A DNA stretch of 64,000 bases from JABCZH01 sp963803775 (GTDB lineage: Bacteria > Acidobacteriota > Terriglobia > Terriglobales > Acidobacteriaceae): positions 186,001 through 250,000 of the forward strand of contig CAWDNS010000005.1 in the NCBI GenBank assembly GCA_963803775.1. The letters are read 5' to 3'. A program made the position numbers and the translations under genes. The first letter of the stretch is position 1. Each line of letters begins with the position of its first letter. The notes beneath the pieces are model-generated. The model was not told the DNA's origin. It was given only the letters and a program-made list of their open reading frames with translations, and did no database searches. Below, piece by piece: positions 8,663 to 17,662 of this stretch.

Positions 8663-9721
8663 ATGAAAAGTAACATGGTCACAATTCGCGATGTCGCCAA
8701 GGAGAGCGGCTTCTCTTCTACGACCGTTTCCATTGTTCTGAACAACGCGCCTTTGGCACGCTATATTCCCGCCAACACCAAGAAGACTATCGAACGGGCC
8801 GCCAAGAAACTGGGCTACCGCCCCAACCTGTTTGCCCGCTCCCTGCGCAGTCAGCGCAGTCACACCGTCGGCGTTATGGTCTTCGACATGACTGACCCTT
8901 ACTGCACTCTGGTGCTCCGTGGCATCGAGAATTCTCTCTACCAGTCGTCCTACCTCCCCATTCTCACCGACGTTCACAACGAACGCAGCCGCTTCGAGCG
9001 CTATCTGGAAATGCTGCTCGACCGCCGCGTCGAAGCCCTAATCGTTCTGGCCAACTGGCTTTTCGTGGACATCGATGTCCTCGCCGACCTCGAAAAGAGC
9101 AGCATTCCTACGGTGATGATCGGCCGCGAGCTGGAAACCGACTCCATCAGCTCCATCATGGTCGACAACGAACTGGGCGCTCACGCCGCCCTCGAGCATC
9201 TTTACTCCCTGGGGCATCGCAAGATCGCTTTCATACGCGGACCGAAGACTTTGGCCGACAGCGCCCCACGTTGGAAGGGAATTCGATCCTTCGCCAAATC
9301 CTGCGAGCTTGAAATCGATTCGCGACTGGTCGTCGATCTCCCCGAATCCCGAGATCCCGTCTCCAGTTTCGAGGCCGGTTACAAACTCACCGAAGACCTG
9401 CTCAAACAGAAGCGTCCCTTTACCGCCTTGATGGCTTTTGATGACATGACTGCTTTCGGCGCCATTCGCGCTTTGGCCAAGGCTGGACTGCGCGTCCCTG
9501 AACACTGTTCCGTGATCGGCTTCGACGACGTCGCCGCCTCCGCGCTTTATACTCCGTCTCTCACCACCATCCGCCAGCCCATGGAAGTTATGGGCACCAT
9601 CTCCGTTAGCACTGCCTTGGATGGCGTGAATGCCGTGCTCGAGAAGCGAAAGCTCACTGCTGTCCATCGCAAGATCGCTCCTGAACTGGCGGTTCGCGAA
9701 TCCACCCGTCGCTTATTGTGA
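8663..9721 (+). CDS. LacI-family transcriptional regulator
   Basis: The N-terminal helix-turn-helix reads VTIRDVAKESGFSSTTVSIVLN, followed by hinge region 'KLGYRPNLFARSLRSQRS' and a periplasmic-binding-protein-like sensor domain (HTVGVMVFDM to the end), about 352 residues in all. ATG 8663 or ATG 8675 fits the family length; the ATG at 8639 adds eight residues with no homologous look. A sugar or sugar-like effector is expected for the family. The next gene downstream is a large TonB receptor whose promoter carries a candidate palindromic operator, so this protein probably controls it. This pairing is common in Acidobacteriota. Confidence 0.92.
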   Translation: MKSNMVTIRDVAKESGFSSTTVSIVLNNAPLARYIPANTKKTIERAAKKLGYRPNLFARSLRSQRSHTVGVMVFDMTDPYCTLVLRGIENSLYQSSYLPILTDVHNERSRFERYLEMLLDRRVEALIVLANWLFVDIDVLADLEKSSIPTVMIGRELETDSISSIMVDNELGAHAALEHLYSLGHRKIAFIRGPKTLADSAPRWKGIRSFAKSCELEIDSRLVVDLPESRDPVSSFEAGYKLTEDLLKQKRPFTALMAFDDMTAFGAIRALAKAGLRVPEHCSVIGFDDVAASALYTPSLTTIRQPMEVMGTISVSTALDGVNAVLEKRKLTAVHRKIAPELAVRESTRRLL

Positions 9722-9763
9722 TCCCCAACCCTGCTCGCTTGGCAAAATAAGGGTATTTTTTCC

Positions 9764-9792
9764 TTGACACCGCCATAGCGCTACCTCACTAT
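9764..9792 (+). promoter_or_regulatory. candidate promoter of the Oar-like receptor gene
   Basis: A perfect TTGACA (9764-9769) stands 17 bases before CACTAT (9787-9792, three of six matches to TATAAT). It lies 226 bases before the receptor start, leaving a long leader with no evident reading frame. Confidence 0.5.
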
Positions 9793-9797
9793 TGATA

Positions 9798-9811
9798 CGT
9801 TTTAATAAACG
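9798..9811. promoter_or_regulatory. candidate LacI-family operator
   Basis: Inverted repeat CGTTT-TAAT-AAACG, located just after the -10 box of the receptor promoter, where a bound repressor would block RNA polymerase. The adjacent lacI-type gene is the obvious candidate binder. The site has no central CG step, which many LacI operators have, so the call is tentative. Confidence 0.4.
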
Positions 9812-10018
9812 AATTTCGCGTCTTTTCGGGTTTGACGCAAGCAGAACAATGCCCCGAACCGGGGCAAAGCGTAATGGGTGTAACCTGCGGGTGCCTGCGT
9901 ACCAAATTGAGTAATGCTGGCGCAAGCGGGTTGCACTCTAGGATGGAAATTAAAGGCTGGGACAAACTGGGCCCGGTCGATGTTCTACTTTCGCTTCTAA
10001 GCTACAACGGAGTTGACC

Positions 10019-13000
10019 ATGAAATCCCGTCTCTTGTGGGTGCTGGTATTTGTCGGCTGCCTTTGCGCTCCGCTGCTTGCCCAGGACACTGCTTCCATTA
10101 CCGGCACTGTCACCGATCAGACCGGCGCGGCCATTCCCGGCGCGCAAGTCACGGTCAGCAATCCCGACCATGGAATCAAGCGCGTCACCGTCTCCAACGG
10201 CAGCGGCGACTACTTGGTCAGCGCTATTCCGCCAGGATCCTACAACCTCTCGATCACCGCACCGGGTTTCAAGAAGTACGAAGCCACCGGCGTCATCCTG
10301 CGCGTCGCCGAGAAGGCCCGCGCCGATGCTGCCCTGCAAGTCGGTGCCACCAGGGAAGAAGTAGTCGTCGAAGGCACCAATGTCGCCCAGGTGGAAACCC
10401 AGAGCAACGAGCTCGCCGGAACCATCACCAGCAAAGAGATCAGCCAACTGCAACTCAATGGTCGCGTGTTCACCCAACTTGTAACCCTGACGCCCGGTAT
10501 CACCAATCAGACCGGCTCCTCAGAGGGACAATACGGCATTACCGCAAACGTCAACTACAGCGTCAACGGCGGCCGCCTGGAATACAACAACTGGGAACTG
10601 GACGGCGGCGACAATATGGATAACGGCAGCAATTCCACGCTGAATGTTACCCCAAGCATTGACGCCATCGGTGAAGTCCGCGTCCTGACCTCCAACTATG
10701 GAGCGCAATACGGCCGCAACGGCTCCGGCACGATTGAGACCGAGACCAAGTCTGGGACCCGTTCATTCCATGGTGATGCCTATGAATTCGTGCGCAACGA
10801 AGCTTTCAACGCTACACCCGAATTCCAGACTACCAACCCGGCGTATCACAAGAACGATTGGGGATACACCATCGGTGGTCCGGTTTACATTCCCGGTCAC
10901 TACAACAAAGATAAGCAAAAGACTTTCTTTTTCTGGTCGCAGGAGTGGCGTCGGGACCGCGTGCCTGGACAAGAGTTCAATGTGATTGTTCCCAGCTTGG
11001 CAGAGCGCGGGGGAAACTTCAGCGATCTTTGTCCTGCGCCTGGAACTGCATTTCAACGCACCGATTCGAGCGGTGCCGCGGGAGCGTTTTTCCCCGATTG
11101 CCCGGCGGCTAGCCTTGGCACCATGACCAAAAGCGGTGTGCAGCTTTACAATACTTTTCCTGGCAATAACGTCCCCGTAAATCCAGCCTCCGCGCCGCTG
11201 CTTGGAATGATTCCTTCCCCAACCGGCGGCTCCGGCAACGTGTTCACGGCAGCCCCGTCGCAGGCCACCAATTGGCGCGAGGAATTAGTCCGGGTCGACC
11301 ACAATTTCAGCGACAAGATCCGTGCCATGTTTCGCTATGCCCACGATTCCTGGGAGACCGTAACTGCGTCACCTTTGTGGAGTGATGGCGCCAGTTTCCC
11401 GACGATTCAGACGAATTTCATCGGACCTGCCACATCGCTGGTAGCGCGTCTCACCGCGACTGCGTCACCCACTCTGCTGAATGAATTCGTCTTCAGCTAC
11501 ACCACCGATCACATCACCCTTACGAATACAGGCACCCCCAACCCGAATGCGTGGAAACGTCCGGCGAACCTCGCGATCAGCAGTCTGTTTCCGGGCGTCG
11601 GTAACGGCGCATTGCCCGGCATTAGCGTCGCCGGAGGTTTTGGAGGAGCGTATGGCAGCAGCGGGTTCCAGGAGGACGCGGGTTTTGTCCCCAACGGACC
11701 TTACAATGCCAACCCGACCTATACCTACCGCGATAACGCGACCAAGATCATCGGCAAACACAATTTGCAATTTGGAGCCTATTTTGTTGCCGCTCAGAAG
11801 AACGAGCTGACCGGCACCGTTCCCTCTACCAACGGATTTCTAACCTTCGATCCAACTTCACCGGTCTCAAGCGGGAATCCTTTTGCCGATCTGCTGATCG
11901 GCAATGTTGCCAATTTCTCGCAATCCAACGCTCAACCGAAGTATTACAACCGCTACAAGATTCTGGAACCCTACTTTCAGGATGACTTCCACGCCACAAG
12001 ACGCCTGACCTTGAATTTGGGGCTGCGCCTCAGCCTCTTCGGCACTTATCGCGAGCGTTACCACCAGGCCTTCAACTTCGAGCCATCTGCGTGGAGCGCG
12101 GCTAAAGCCCCAGAGATTGATGTCACCGGGAATGTAACGGGTCAACAAGGAGCCATAATTCCGGGAACTGGCGATCCCTTTAACGGCATGGTGCAATGCG
12201 GAGTCAACGGTTCGCCCGCGGGATGCATGAAAGGACATTTGTTCAATCCCGCGCCTCGGCTAGGTTTTGCCTTTGATCCCAAAGGAGACGGGAAGTGGGC
12301 AATCCGTGGCGGATACGGAGTCTTCTTCGACCACACCAACGGCAACGAAGCTGACAGCGAAGCCTTGGAAAGCTCTCCGCCGCTGGTACAGGTTCCCACT
12401 CAATACAATATCTCCGGATATGGCCACATTGGAGGCGGGACAGGTCTGCTATTTCCTCTGAATGTGGTTTCCATTCCTACAAAGGCGGTTTGGCCCTACG
12501 TACAGCAGTGGCACCTTGACGTTCAGCACGAAGTTGCCAGAAATACCATTGCCACGCTTTCGTATGTAGGGAGTAAAGGCACCGACCTGGGGCGCAAGTA
12601 CGAATTGAATCAATTGCACCCGCTCCCCGCCTCGCAGAACCCTTACATCGCATTGAACGCGCCCATAAGCGCTGCGGATTGTGGCACAGCAGCGGAGGGT
12701 GTTAACGGCAACGGGCAGGCGATTGCGACCGCGACCATCAACGGCGTGAACTACACCGGGACCACCGGCGGGCAAGTGGCCACGAATCTGGCGGTTGCCT
12801 GCGGCAACGATGCCAATCCCTTCCGTCCTTTCCGCGGCCTAGGCGACATCACCGCCTTGGATAATAAAGCTTCTTCCAGCTACAACGCCCTGCAGGCCCA
12901 ATTGCGTCGAAGCGTTGGATCGCTCCAGGTAAACGTTTCGTACACTTATAGCCATTCTATTGACTCAGCTTCCGATGGCGGAATCTTCGGTGACGGCGGC

Positions 13001-13669
13001 ATTTTGAACGCCTACGATTTTGCCGCGTTTCGTGCTTCCTCGAACTTCGACCAGCGCCATACCTTCACCACCAGCGCAGTCTATGATTTGCCGTTCTTCA
13101 AGAGTCCCGGCATAACCAACAAGCTGCTGGGAGGATGGGAACTCTCCGGCATCGGCGCCTGGCAGACAGGAACTCCGTTTAGTGCGTATAACGGTGCAGC
13201 GAATCCAGATAATGCCGGTCTTGGCAACGGCGTGGCTGCGAGCGCAGGCGCCGGCCAATCTTATGCCGACGTCATCTCGAATCCCTACCAGAACATTCCA
13301 CAGTTTGATCCGGCATCCGGTTTTGGCCCCTTCATTGCGAACCCTAATGCATTCGCCAACCCAGTCGGTTTGACCCTGGGAGATTCCGGCAGAAACTTCT
13401 TGCGCAATCCCGGCCACTGGAACATCGACATGGCCCTGTTCAAACACATTCCCATCAAAGAGAGCATGGCCTTCGAGTTCCGGGCTGAAGCCTTCAACAT
13501 TTTCAATCACGTTGAATATGGTCCGTTGGGAGGAGATCAGGGCGGCGCAGCCGGAAGTGCTGGATTCTCTTCTGGGACTGGAACTTTTGTTCCCGGATCC
13601 AACTTCCTTCAGGTCGGGACTGTCTATAGCCCCCGGATTCTCCAACTCGGCGCGAAGTTCCTGTTCTGA
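10019..13669 (+). CDS. Oar-like TonB-dependent receptor with carboxypeptidase-regulatory domain
   Basis: Outer-membrane receptor of 1,216 residues. ATG 10019 is chosen over the TTG two codons upstream because GGAG (10009-10012) is 6 bases away. Order: signal peptide (LLWVLVFVGCLCAPLLAQ), CarboxypepD_reg domain (ASITGTVTDQTGAAIPGAQV to about residue 95), plug (GREELNG-like region 'ISQLQLNGRVFTQLV' with 'TLTPGITNQ', and 'YSVNGGRLEYNNWELDGG'), then the barrel, ending EFRAEAFNIFNHVEYG...LGAKFLF. The family imports large substrates, often plant or microbial polysaccharide fragments, in Acidobacteriota. LacI neighbour and operator suggest a carbohydrate. A hairpin of a dispersed repeat follows (13678-13697). 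Confidence 0.92.
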   Translation: MKSRLLWVLVFVGCLCAPLLAQDTASITGTVTDQTGAAIPGAQVTVSNPDHGIKRVTVSNGSGDYLVSAIPPGSYNLSITAPGFKKYEATGVILRVAEKARADAALQVGATREEVVVEGTNVAQVETQSNELAGTITSKEISQLQLNGRVFTQLVTLTPGITNQTGSSEGQYGITANVNYSVNGGRLEYNNWELDGGDNMDNGSNSTLNVTPSIDAIGEVRVLTSNYGAQYGRNGSGTIETETKSGTRSFHGDAYEFVRNEAFNATPEFQTTNPAYHKNDWGYTIGGPVYIPGHYNKDKQKTFFFWSQEWRRDRVPGQEFNVIVPSLAERGGNFSDLCPAPGTAFQRTDSSGAAGAFFPDCPAASLGTMTKSGVQLYNTFPGNNVPVNPASAPLLGMIPSPTGGSGNVFTAAPSQATNWREELVRVDHNFSDKIRAMFRYAHDSWETVTASPLWSDGASFPTIQTNFIGPATSLVARLTATASPTLLNEFVFSYTTDHITLTNTGTPNPNAWKRPANLAISSLFPGVGNGALPGISVAGGFGGAYGSSGFQEDAGFVPNGPYNANPTYTYRDNATKIIGKHNLQFGAYFVAAQKNELTGTVPSTNGFLTFDPTSPVSSGNPFADLLIGNVANFSQSNAQPKYYNRYKILEPYFQDDFHATRRLTLNLGLRLSLFGTYRERYHQAFNFEPSAWSAAKAPEIDVTGNVTGQQGAIIPGTGDPFNGMVQCGVNGSPAGCMKGHLFNPAPRLGFAFDPKGDGKWAIRGGYGVFFDHTNGNEADSEALESSPPLVQVPTQYNISGYGHIGGGTGLLFPLNVVSIPTKAVWPYVQQWHLDVQHEVARNTIATLSYVGSKGTDLGRKYELNQLHPLPASQNPYIALNAPISAADCGTAAEGVNGNGQAIATATINGVNYTGTTGGQVATNLAVACGNDANPFRPFRGLGDITALDNKASSSYNALQAQLRRSVGSLQVNVSYTYSHSIDSASDGGIFGDGGILNAYDFAAFRASSNFDQRHTFTTSAVYDLPFFKSPGITNKLLGGWELSGIGAWQTGTPFSAYNGAANPDNAGLGNGVAASAGAGQSYADVISNPYQNIPQFDPASGFGPFIANPNAFANPVGLTLGDSGRNFLRNPGHWNIDMALFKHIPIKESMAFEFRAEAFNIFNHVEYGPLGGDQGGAAGSAGFSSGTGTFVPGSNFLQVGTVYSPRILQLGAKFLF

Positions 13670-13677
13670 TCATGGAA

Positions 13678-13697
13678 GACGGGCGTCCTCGCCCGTC
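13678..13697. repeat. palindromic repeat, family E copy 1 (intergenic)
   Basis: GACGGGCG-TCCT-CGCCCGTC, a perfect 8-bp stem with a four-base loop. It has no T run, so it is not a normal terminator. Related palindromes with the same CGGGCG/CGCCCG core are found at 17608-17627 (end of the aminotransferase gene) and 56905-56926 (inside mutM). Confidence 0.7.
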
Positions 13698-13767
13698 ATT
13701 CCACACCACCGCGGTCGCTCGGGCGCAGCTAAGTCTTCATCCCATTCGGTCTCGATGAGACAATGGC

Positions 13768-14949
13768 ATGTTCATGCGCCGCAGCAAATTCCTTTTCGTA
13801 CTGGCAGCGCTCTCGATTGCGGGTGCCCCGCTTCTCGCGTCCTTTGCGAGAAGTGGGAAATCGCTGCCTGCTGTCCCTGCCAGCGTTCCCATGGCTACCG
13901 ACGACCGCGTACAACTCCCAGGATGGTGGCCTACAAAAGGCACAGCTTCACGCGATGAATTCCTAGGATCCGATGCTTGCGCCGCCTGTCATGCTTCCAA
14001 GTTTCGCACTCAGACCCAGACCCCGATGGCCCACGCCGCCATGCGCCCCGCGGATTCCGAGCCCCTGCACTCCCATGACCAACTAACGTTTAGCCTGCCA
14101 CCGTACAACTACCAGATCTCACGCCAGAAAGACGGTAGTCTGTTTTCCGTCACCGATGGCAAACAGACGATTTCACTGCCTCTCAGTTGGGCATTCGGCT
14201 TGGGCCAGGCTGGCCAAACCTATATTCTGGAACGCAACGGCACCTTCTATGAAAGTCGCGTGAGTTACTTCCCGGCACTCGACGGTCTTGACACGACTCC
14301 GGGACAATCACAAGCCGCACCTTCCACTCTCGAGGACGCCTTGGGCCGCAGCATGCTGTACGCCGGAGAGACGCAACGCTGCTTCGCTTGTCATACAACT
14401 GCCTCGACCACCAATCGTCGATTCGATCCCAGCCACCTGATTCCCGGCGTAACCTGCGAAGCGTGTCACGGCCCGGGTGCAAAGCACGTGACGGCGATAA
14501 AGGTGGACAAAATAAAGCTGGGGCTTAATTCAATTCTGGATCCCGGCCAGCTCAGCCCGGTTGATCAAGTGGATTTCTGCGGCGCATGCCACCGCTCTTA
14601 TGTTGACGTGATTCTAAGCAAGACCTTCGGAATTCGTAATCTTCGTTTCCAACCCTACCGTCTGGAAAGAAGCCAGTGCTGGATCAAAAGCAACAACGGT
14701 ATTACTTGTCTGAACTGCCACAACCCCCATCAGCCACGAGTACGCGATCTGGCCTCATATGACGACAGATGCCTGAGCTGTCACCAGCCCGGCCACTCCA
14801 CCAGCGATCATTCATTTAAGACCTGCACGGTGAGCACGAGTAATTGCGTCTCCTGTCACATGCCTAAATACGAAGTTCCAGGGATGCACTCCAAATTCAC
14901 CGACCACTTCATCCGTATCGTCCGCAAAGGCGAAGGCTATTTGGACTGA
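13768..14949 (+). CDS. multiheme cytochrome c (seven CXXCH)
   Basis: A 393-residue exported cytochrome. A signal peptide (FLFVLAALSIAGAPLLASFA) is followed by seven heme-binding sites: CAACH, CFACH, CEACH, CGACH, CLNCH, CLSCH and CVSCH. The order CFACH...CEACHGPG...CGACH...CLNCHNPH...CLSCH...CVSCHMPK resembles cytochrome c554/NrfB-like and doubled-CXXCH proteins (CHGPG, CHNPH and CHMPK blocks are typical). It should carry electrons in the periplasm. A reductase or quinol partner is not encoded nearby. The start may be ATG 13768 or ATG 13774; neither has a strong ribosome site. It lies 98 bases after the Oar-like receptor, beyond a palindromic repeat. Confidence 0.88.
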   Translation: MFMRRSKFLFVLAALSIAGAPLLASFARSGKSLPAVPASVPMATDDRVQLPGWWPTKGTASRDEFLGSDACAACHASKFRTQTQTPMAHAAMRPADSEPLHSHDQLTFSLPPYNYQISRQKDGSLFSVTDGKQTISLPLSWAFGLGQAGQTYILERNGTFYESRVSYFPALDGLDTTPGQSQAAPSTLEDALGRSMLYAGETQRCFACHTTASTTNRRFDPSHLIPGVTCEACHGPGAKHVTAIKVDKIKLGLNSILDPGQLSPVDQVDFCGACHRSYVDVILSKTFGIRNLRFQPYRLERSQCWIKSNNGITCLNCHNPHQPRVRDLASYDDRCLSCHQPGHSTSDHSFKTCTVSTSNCVSCHMPKYEVPGMHSKFTDHFIRIVRKGEGYLD

Positions 14950-15016
14950 AATGCCGGTAGCTGGGAGAACTGTCTACAGCGCAAACCCAGAAAGCCAAAT
15001 GCCAACTGCACTTTGT

Positions 15017-15044
15017 CTAGGTTCGAATCCTAGCGGCCCAGCCA
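15017..15044 (+). other. tRNA 3'-end remnant (T-arm, acceptor strand, CCA), glutamine-like
   Basis: A perfect T-arm (CTAGG-TTCGAAT-CCTAG, 15017-15033) is followed by CGGCCCA, a G discriminator and CCA (15042-15044). A72 plus G73 is the pattern of bacterial tRNA-Gln. I tried to fold the 60-90 bases upstream and found no matching TGGGCCG acceptor strand and no anticodon arm, so this is not a working tRNA. It may be a scar of an integrated element that used a tRNA-Gln gene. Confidence 0.55.
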
Positions 15045-15092
15045 GTGCTAAGTGCTGAATGCTGACTGCTGAACGCTGACGGCTGAACTAAC
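15045..15092. repeat. low-complexity 'GCTGA' dispersed repeat, family G
   Basis: A degenerate run of GTGCTGAATGCTGACTGCTGAA-like words (each 6-8 bases). It supplies the last codons (SAVSVQQSAFST) of the minus-strand PLP enzyme. A related patch is at 23366-23394 by the end of dnaK. Confidence 0.5.
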
Positions 15093-16259
15093 CACCGCCA
15101 ACGCCTGCTCCAGATCCGCAATCAGATCATCCACATGCTCAATGCCCACTGACAGCCGAATCAGTTGGTCCGTGATCCCCATTTTCTGCCGGTGCTCGGC
15201 CGGAATCATGGCATGTGAGGTGAAAACTGGAAGGCAAACCAGCGAATCCACTCCCCCCAGGCTTGGCGCCAGAGTGAACAGGCTCAACGCTTCTGACATC
15301 CGGCGCGCATCTTCGCCGCTGCCCTCCACTTCAAAGCTGACCACACCGCCGCCGCCCGCCATCTGCTCCATCGCCAGCGCTCGCTGCAGATGCCCCTCCA
15401 GAAACGGGTAATAAACCGCCCGCACTTTCGCGTGTCCCGCCAAATACTGCGCGATCCGCAGCGCACTCTCGTTCTGCCGCTGCACTCGCACCGCCATGGT
15501 CCTGATCCCCCGCAGCAGCAGCCACGCCGCGTGCGGATCCATTGACCCTCCGAGCGTGGTGCGGGCCGAATGAATCTTATCGATCAGTTCTCCACCGCCC
15601 GCGATCGCTCCGCAAATCAGATCCGAGTGCCCGGCGAAAAACTTAGTCGCGGAATGCATCACCAGATCGATCCCAAACTCCGCCGGCCGGCAATTGATCG
15701 GTGTCGCAAAAGTACTGTCGATCATGGTGATGAGCCCATGCTTCTTCGCAATCCCAGCCACTCGGCCCAAATCAATCACCCGCAGCATGGGATTAGTCGG
15801 CGACTCCACGTAAAGCAACCGCGTATTAGGACGAATCGCGCGCTCATACTGTTCGTAATCGGTGGTGTCCACGAATGTGGTCTCAATCCCGAATTTCGGC
15901 AGCCACTGCCCCAGAAACTTCGTCGCGCCTCCATAAATATCCGTCTGCGCCACCACGTGATCCCCACTCTTTAGCAGCGCCAGCACCGGCGTCGTAATCG
16001 CGCACATTCCAGAAGCAAAGACCAGCGCGCTCTCGGTTCCCTCCAGTTCGGCGATCGCGTTCTCCGCCACCGTCACCGTCGGATTCCCATAGCGCGTATA
16101 AAACATGTCCGTCGGTGTCGCCCGCAACTGCTGCTCGTTGTCAGTGACCTCAAATGTCGAAGTCTGATAGATGGGCGTGACCAGCGGCCCGTTCTTCTTG
16201 TGCAGATCTGTGCCTCCGCGAACTGCCTTGGTCTCCGCGCGATGCTGATGCTTCTTCAT
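15048..16259 (-). CDS. trans-sulfuration PLP enzyme (cystathionine gamma-synthase/lyase family)
   Basis: A Cys/Met-metabolism PLP enzyme of 403 residues. Visible family blocks: YQTSTFE, FYTRYGNPT (phosphate-binding Tyr/Arg of the neighbouring subunit), 'ALVFASGMCAI', 'DSTFATPINCRPAEFGIDLV', and HSATKFFAGHSD where the Lys binds PLP. The C-terminal SLGGVDSLVCLP and 'LIRLSVGIEHVDDLIADL' are also typical. Whether it is a gamma-synthase, gamma-lyase or methionine gamma-lyase cannot be decided from these motifs. The last dozen residues come from a low-complexity repeat and probably add nothing. Divergent from the aminotransferase gene. Confidence 0.92.
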   Translation of the reverse strand: MKKHQHRAETKAVRGGTDLHKKNGPLVTPIYQTSTFEVTDNEQQLRATPTDMFYTRYGNPTVTVAENAIAELEGTESALVFASGMCAITTPVLALLKSGDHVVAQTDIYGGATKFLGQWLPKFGIETTFVDTTDYEQYERAIRPNTRLLYVESPTNPMLRVIDLGRVAGIAKKHGLITMIDSTFATPINCRPAEFGIDLVMHSATKFFAGHSDLICGAIAGGGELIDKIHSARTTLGGSMDPHAAWLLLRGIRTMAVRVQRQNESALRIAQYLAGHAKVRAVYYPFLEGHLQRALAMEQMAGGGGVVSFEVEGSGEDARRMSEALSLFTLAPSLGGVDSLVCLPVFTSHAMIPAEHRQKMGITDQLIRLSVGIEHVDDLIADLEQALAVVSSAVSVQQSAFST

Positions 16260-16310
16260 AGAAACTCCTGTTTCCGATTATCGCTCACCGGAGCCGTTGG
16301 GTCATCGATT

Positions 16311-16342
16311 TTCCTCTGTGCACCTCTGTGGCCTCAGTGGTT
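16311..16342. repeat. family B repeat arm (CTCTGTG type)
   Basis: CCTCTGTGCACCTCTGTGG and GTGGTTA form one arm of the long hairpin repeat seen complete at 21186-21260 and 21778-21851. A family A arm (16355-16383, TTTATCCGTGTGAATCC) follows at once. Both lie in the divergent promoter region of the PLP enzyme and the aminotransferase. Confidence 0.6.
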
Positions 16343-16430
16343 ACGCTCTTTGAATTTGTGTTTATCCGTGTGAATCCCTGGCCAAAGCCTTTAAGCTCGC
16401 AACCCTTATAATTACTCTGGAAGGATCACA

Positions 16431-17636
16431 ATGCAGCCTCTCGCTTCCCGCATAGCGGTCATGACCGGTGAAGGTGCTCTGGCCGTTAACGCCCGTGCCC
16501 GCGAACTCGAACTTCAAGGGCGCTCCATCATCCATCTGGAGCTCGGCGAACCCGACTTTCACCCCGCACCCCAGGTGAACGACGCCCTGAAGCGTGCCCT
16601 CGACGAAGGCAAAGACCGCTACTGCGCCGTCGCCGGCGTGCCCGCTCTTCGCCAGGCCATCGCCAGCTATCTACTCGACACTCGCAATCTCAAAGTTTCC
16701 CCGGACGCCATTGTCCTCGCGCCCGGATGCAAAATCGCGCTCTTCCTGGCCATGATGGCACTCATCGATCCCGGTGACGAGGTTCTGTATCCCGATCCCG
16801 GTTTCCCGGGATATTCCTCCATCACGCTCGGCTTGGGCGGTGTTGCTGTTCCCTTTGAACTGTCCGAGCGCTACCGCTTCCAGCCCGATCCCGATGAAAT
16901 CGCCGCGAAGATCACTCCACGCACCAAGATTCTGATCACTAATTCTCCCGGTAATCCCACCGGCACGGTTTACGCCGACGACATCCAGCGCCGTGTGGCC
17001 AAGCTCGCCGTCGAGCATGACCTGATCGTACTTTCCGACGAGATCTACGCTCGCATTCTCTACAACGGGAACTTCGTCTCCATGCTAAGTTATCCCGGCA
17101 TGGCCGAGCGAACCCTTGTCGTCGACGGATTTTCCAAGAGTTTCGCCATGACCGGATGGCGCCTAGGCTATACCGTGGCTCCTGCTCGCATCGTCCCCGC
17201 GCTGGCGATGCTCGCCATCAACAGCTACACCTGTGTCGCCGAATTCAGCCAGTACGCTGCCATCGAGGCTCTGCGTGATCGTGATGGCGCCACGCCTCGC
17301 ATGGTCGGGGAATTCGACAAACGCCGCCAGCAATTCATCCACGATCTCAACCGCGTCCCTGGATTCCGCTGCCAGTCGCCCGAAGGCGCGTTCTACGCCT
17401 GGGTCAACGTCAGCGACACTGGTGTGACCGCCGAAGAATTATGCCGCATCATGCTCGAAGAAGCTGGTGTTGCCGCCATCCCCGGCGCCGCCTTCGGATC
17501 CGCGGGCCGTGACTTTATCCGCTTCTCGTTCGCCTCCTCCACTGCGAACCTGCAGGAGGCTATCGAGAGAATCCTGCGCGCTTCCGCGTCCTGGCAGCCA
17601 AGTGTAGCGCGGGCGCCCTCGCCCGCGTGTCAATAG
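16431..17636 (+). CDS. pyridoxal-phosphate aminotransferase, class I (aspartate aminotransferase-like)
   Basis: A fold-type I aminotransferase of 401 residues. Seen: LELGEPDF, 'YCAVAGVPALRQAIASYL', YPDPGFPGY, TNSPGNPTGTVY (Asn contacting PLP), LSDEIYARILY, and VDGFSKSFAMTGWRLGY with the PLP Lys. This is the type Ib layout, which usually acts on aspartate or aromatic amino acids. GGAAGGATC precedes ATG 16431. The final codons (PSVARAPSPACQ) are read from a dispersed palindrome (17608-17627), so the native enzyme probably ended near residue 388. The cupin gene starts 26 bases later. Confidence 0.92.
   Translation: MQPLASRIAVMTGEGALAVNARARELELQGRSIIHLELGEPDFHPAPQVNDALKRALDEGKDRYCAVAGVPALRQAIASYLLDTRNLKVSPDAIVLAPGCKIALFLAMMALIDPGDEVLYPDPGFPGYSSITLGLGGVAVPFELSERYRFQPDPDEIAAKITPRTKILITNSPGNPTGTVYADDIQRRVAKLAVEHDLIVLSDEIYARILYNGNFVSMLSYPGMAERTLVVDGFSKSFAMTGWRLGYTVAPARIVPALAMLAINSYTCVAEFSQYAAIEALRDRDGATPRMVGEFDKRRQQFIHDLNRVPGFRCQSPEGAFYAWVNVSDTGVTAEELCRIMLEEAGVAAIPGAAFGSAGRDFIRFSFASSTANLQEAIERILRASASWQPSVARAPSPACQ
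17608..17627. repeat. palindromic repeat, family E copy 2 (inside aminotransferase 3' end)
   Basis: CGCGGGCG-CCCT-CGCCCGCG, a perfect 8-bp stem with a four-base loop, preceded by GTGTAG. It lies within the last ten codons of the aminotransferase gene. See 13678-13697 and 56905-56926. Confidence 0.75.
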
Positions 17637-17662
17637 CCATCCGCACTAATTCCGGAGAACCC

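Noticed and set aside
13678..13697. Rho-independent terminator of the Oar-like receptor
   Set aside because: The stem is perfect, but no T run follows on either strand; the same palindrome occurs inside genes, so it is a repeat.
14950..15044. Complete tRNA gene
   Set aside because: The T-arm, acceptor 3' strand and CCA are perfect, but no acceptor 5' strand, D-arm or anticodon arm can be folded in 60-95 bases upstream.
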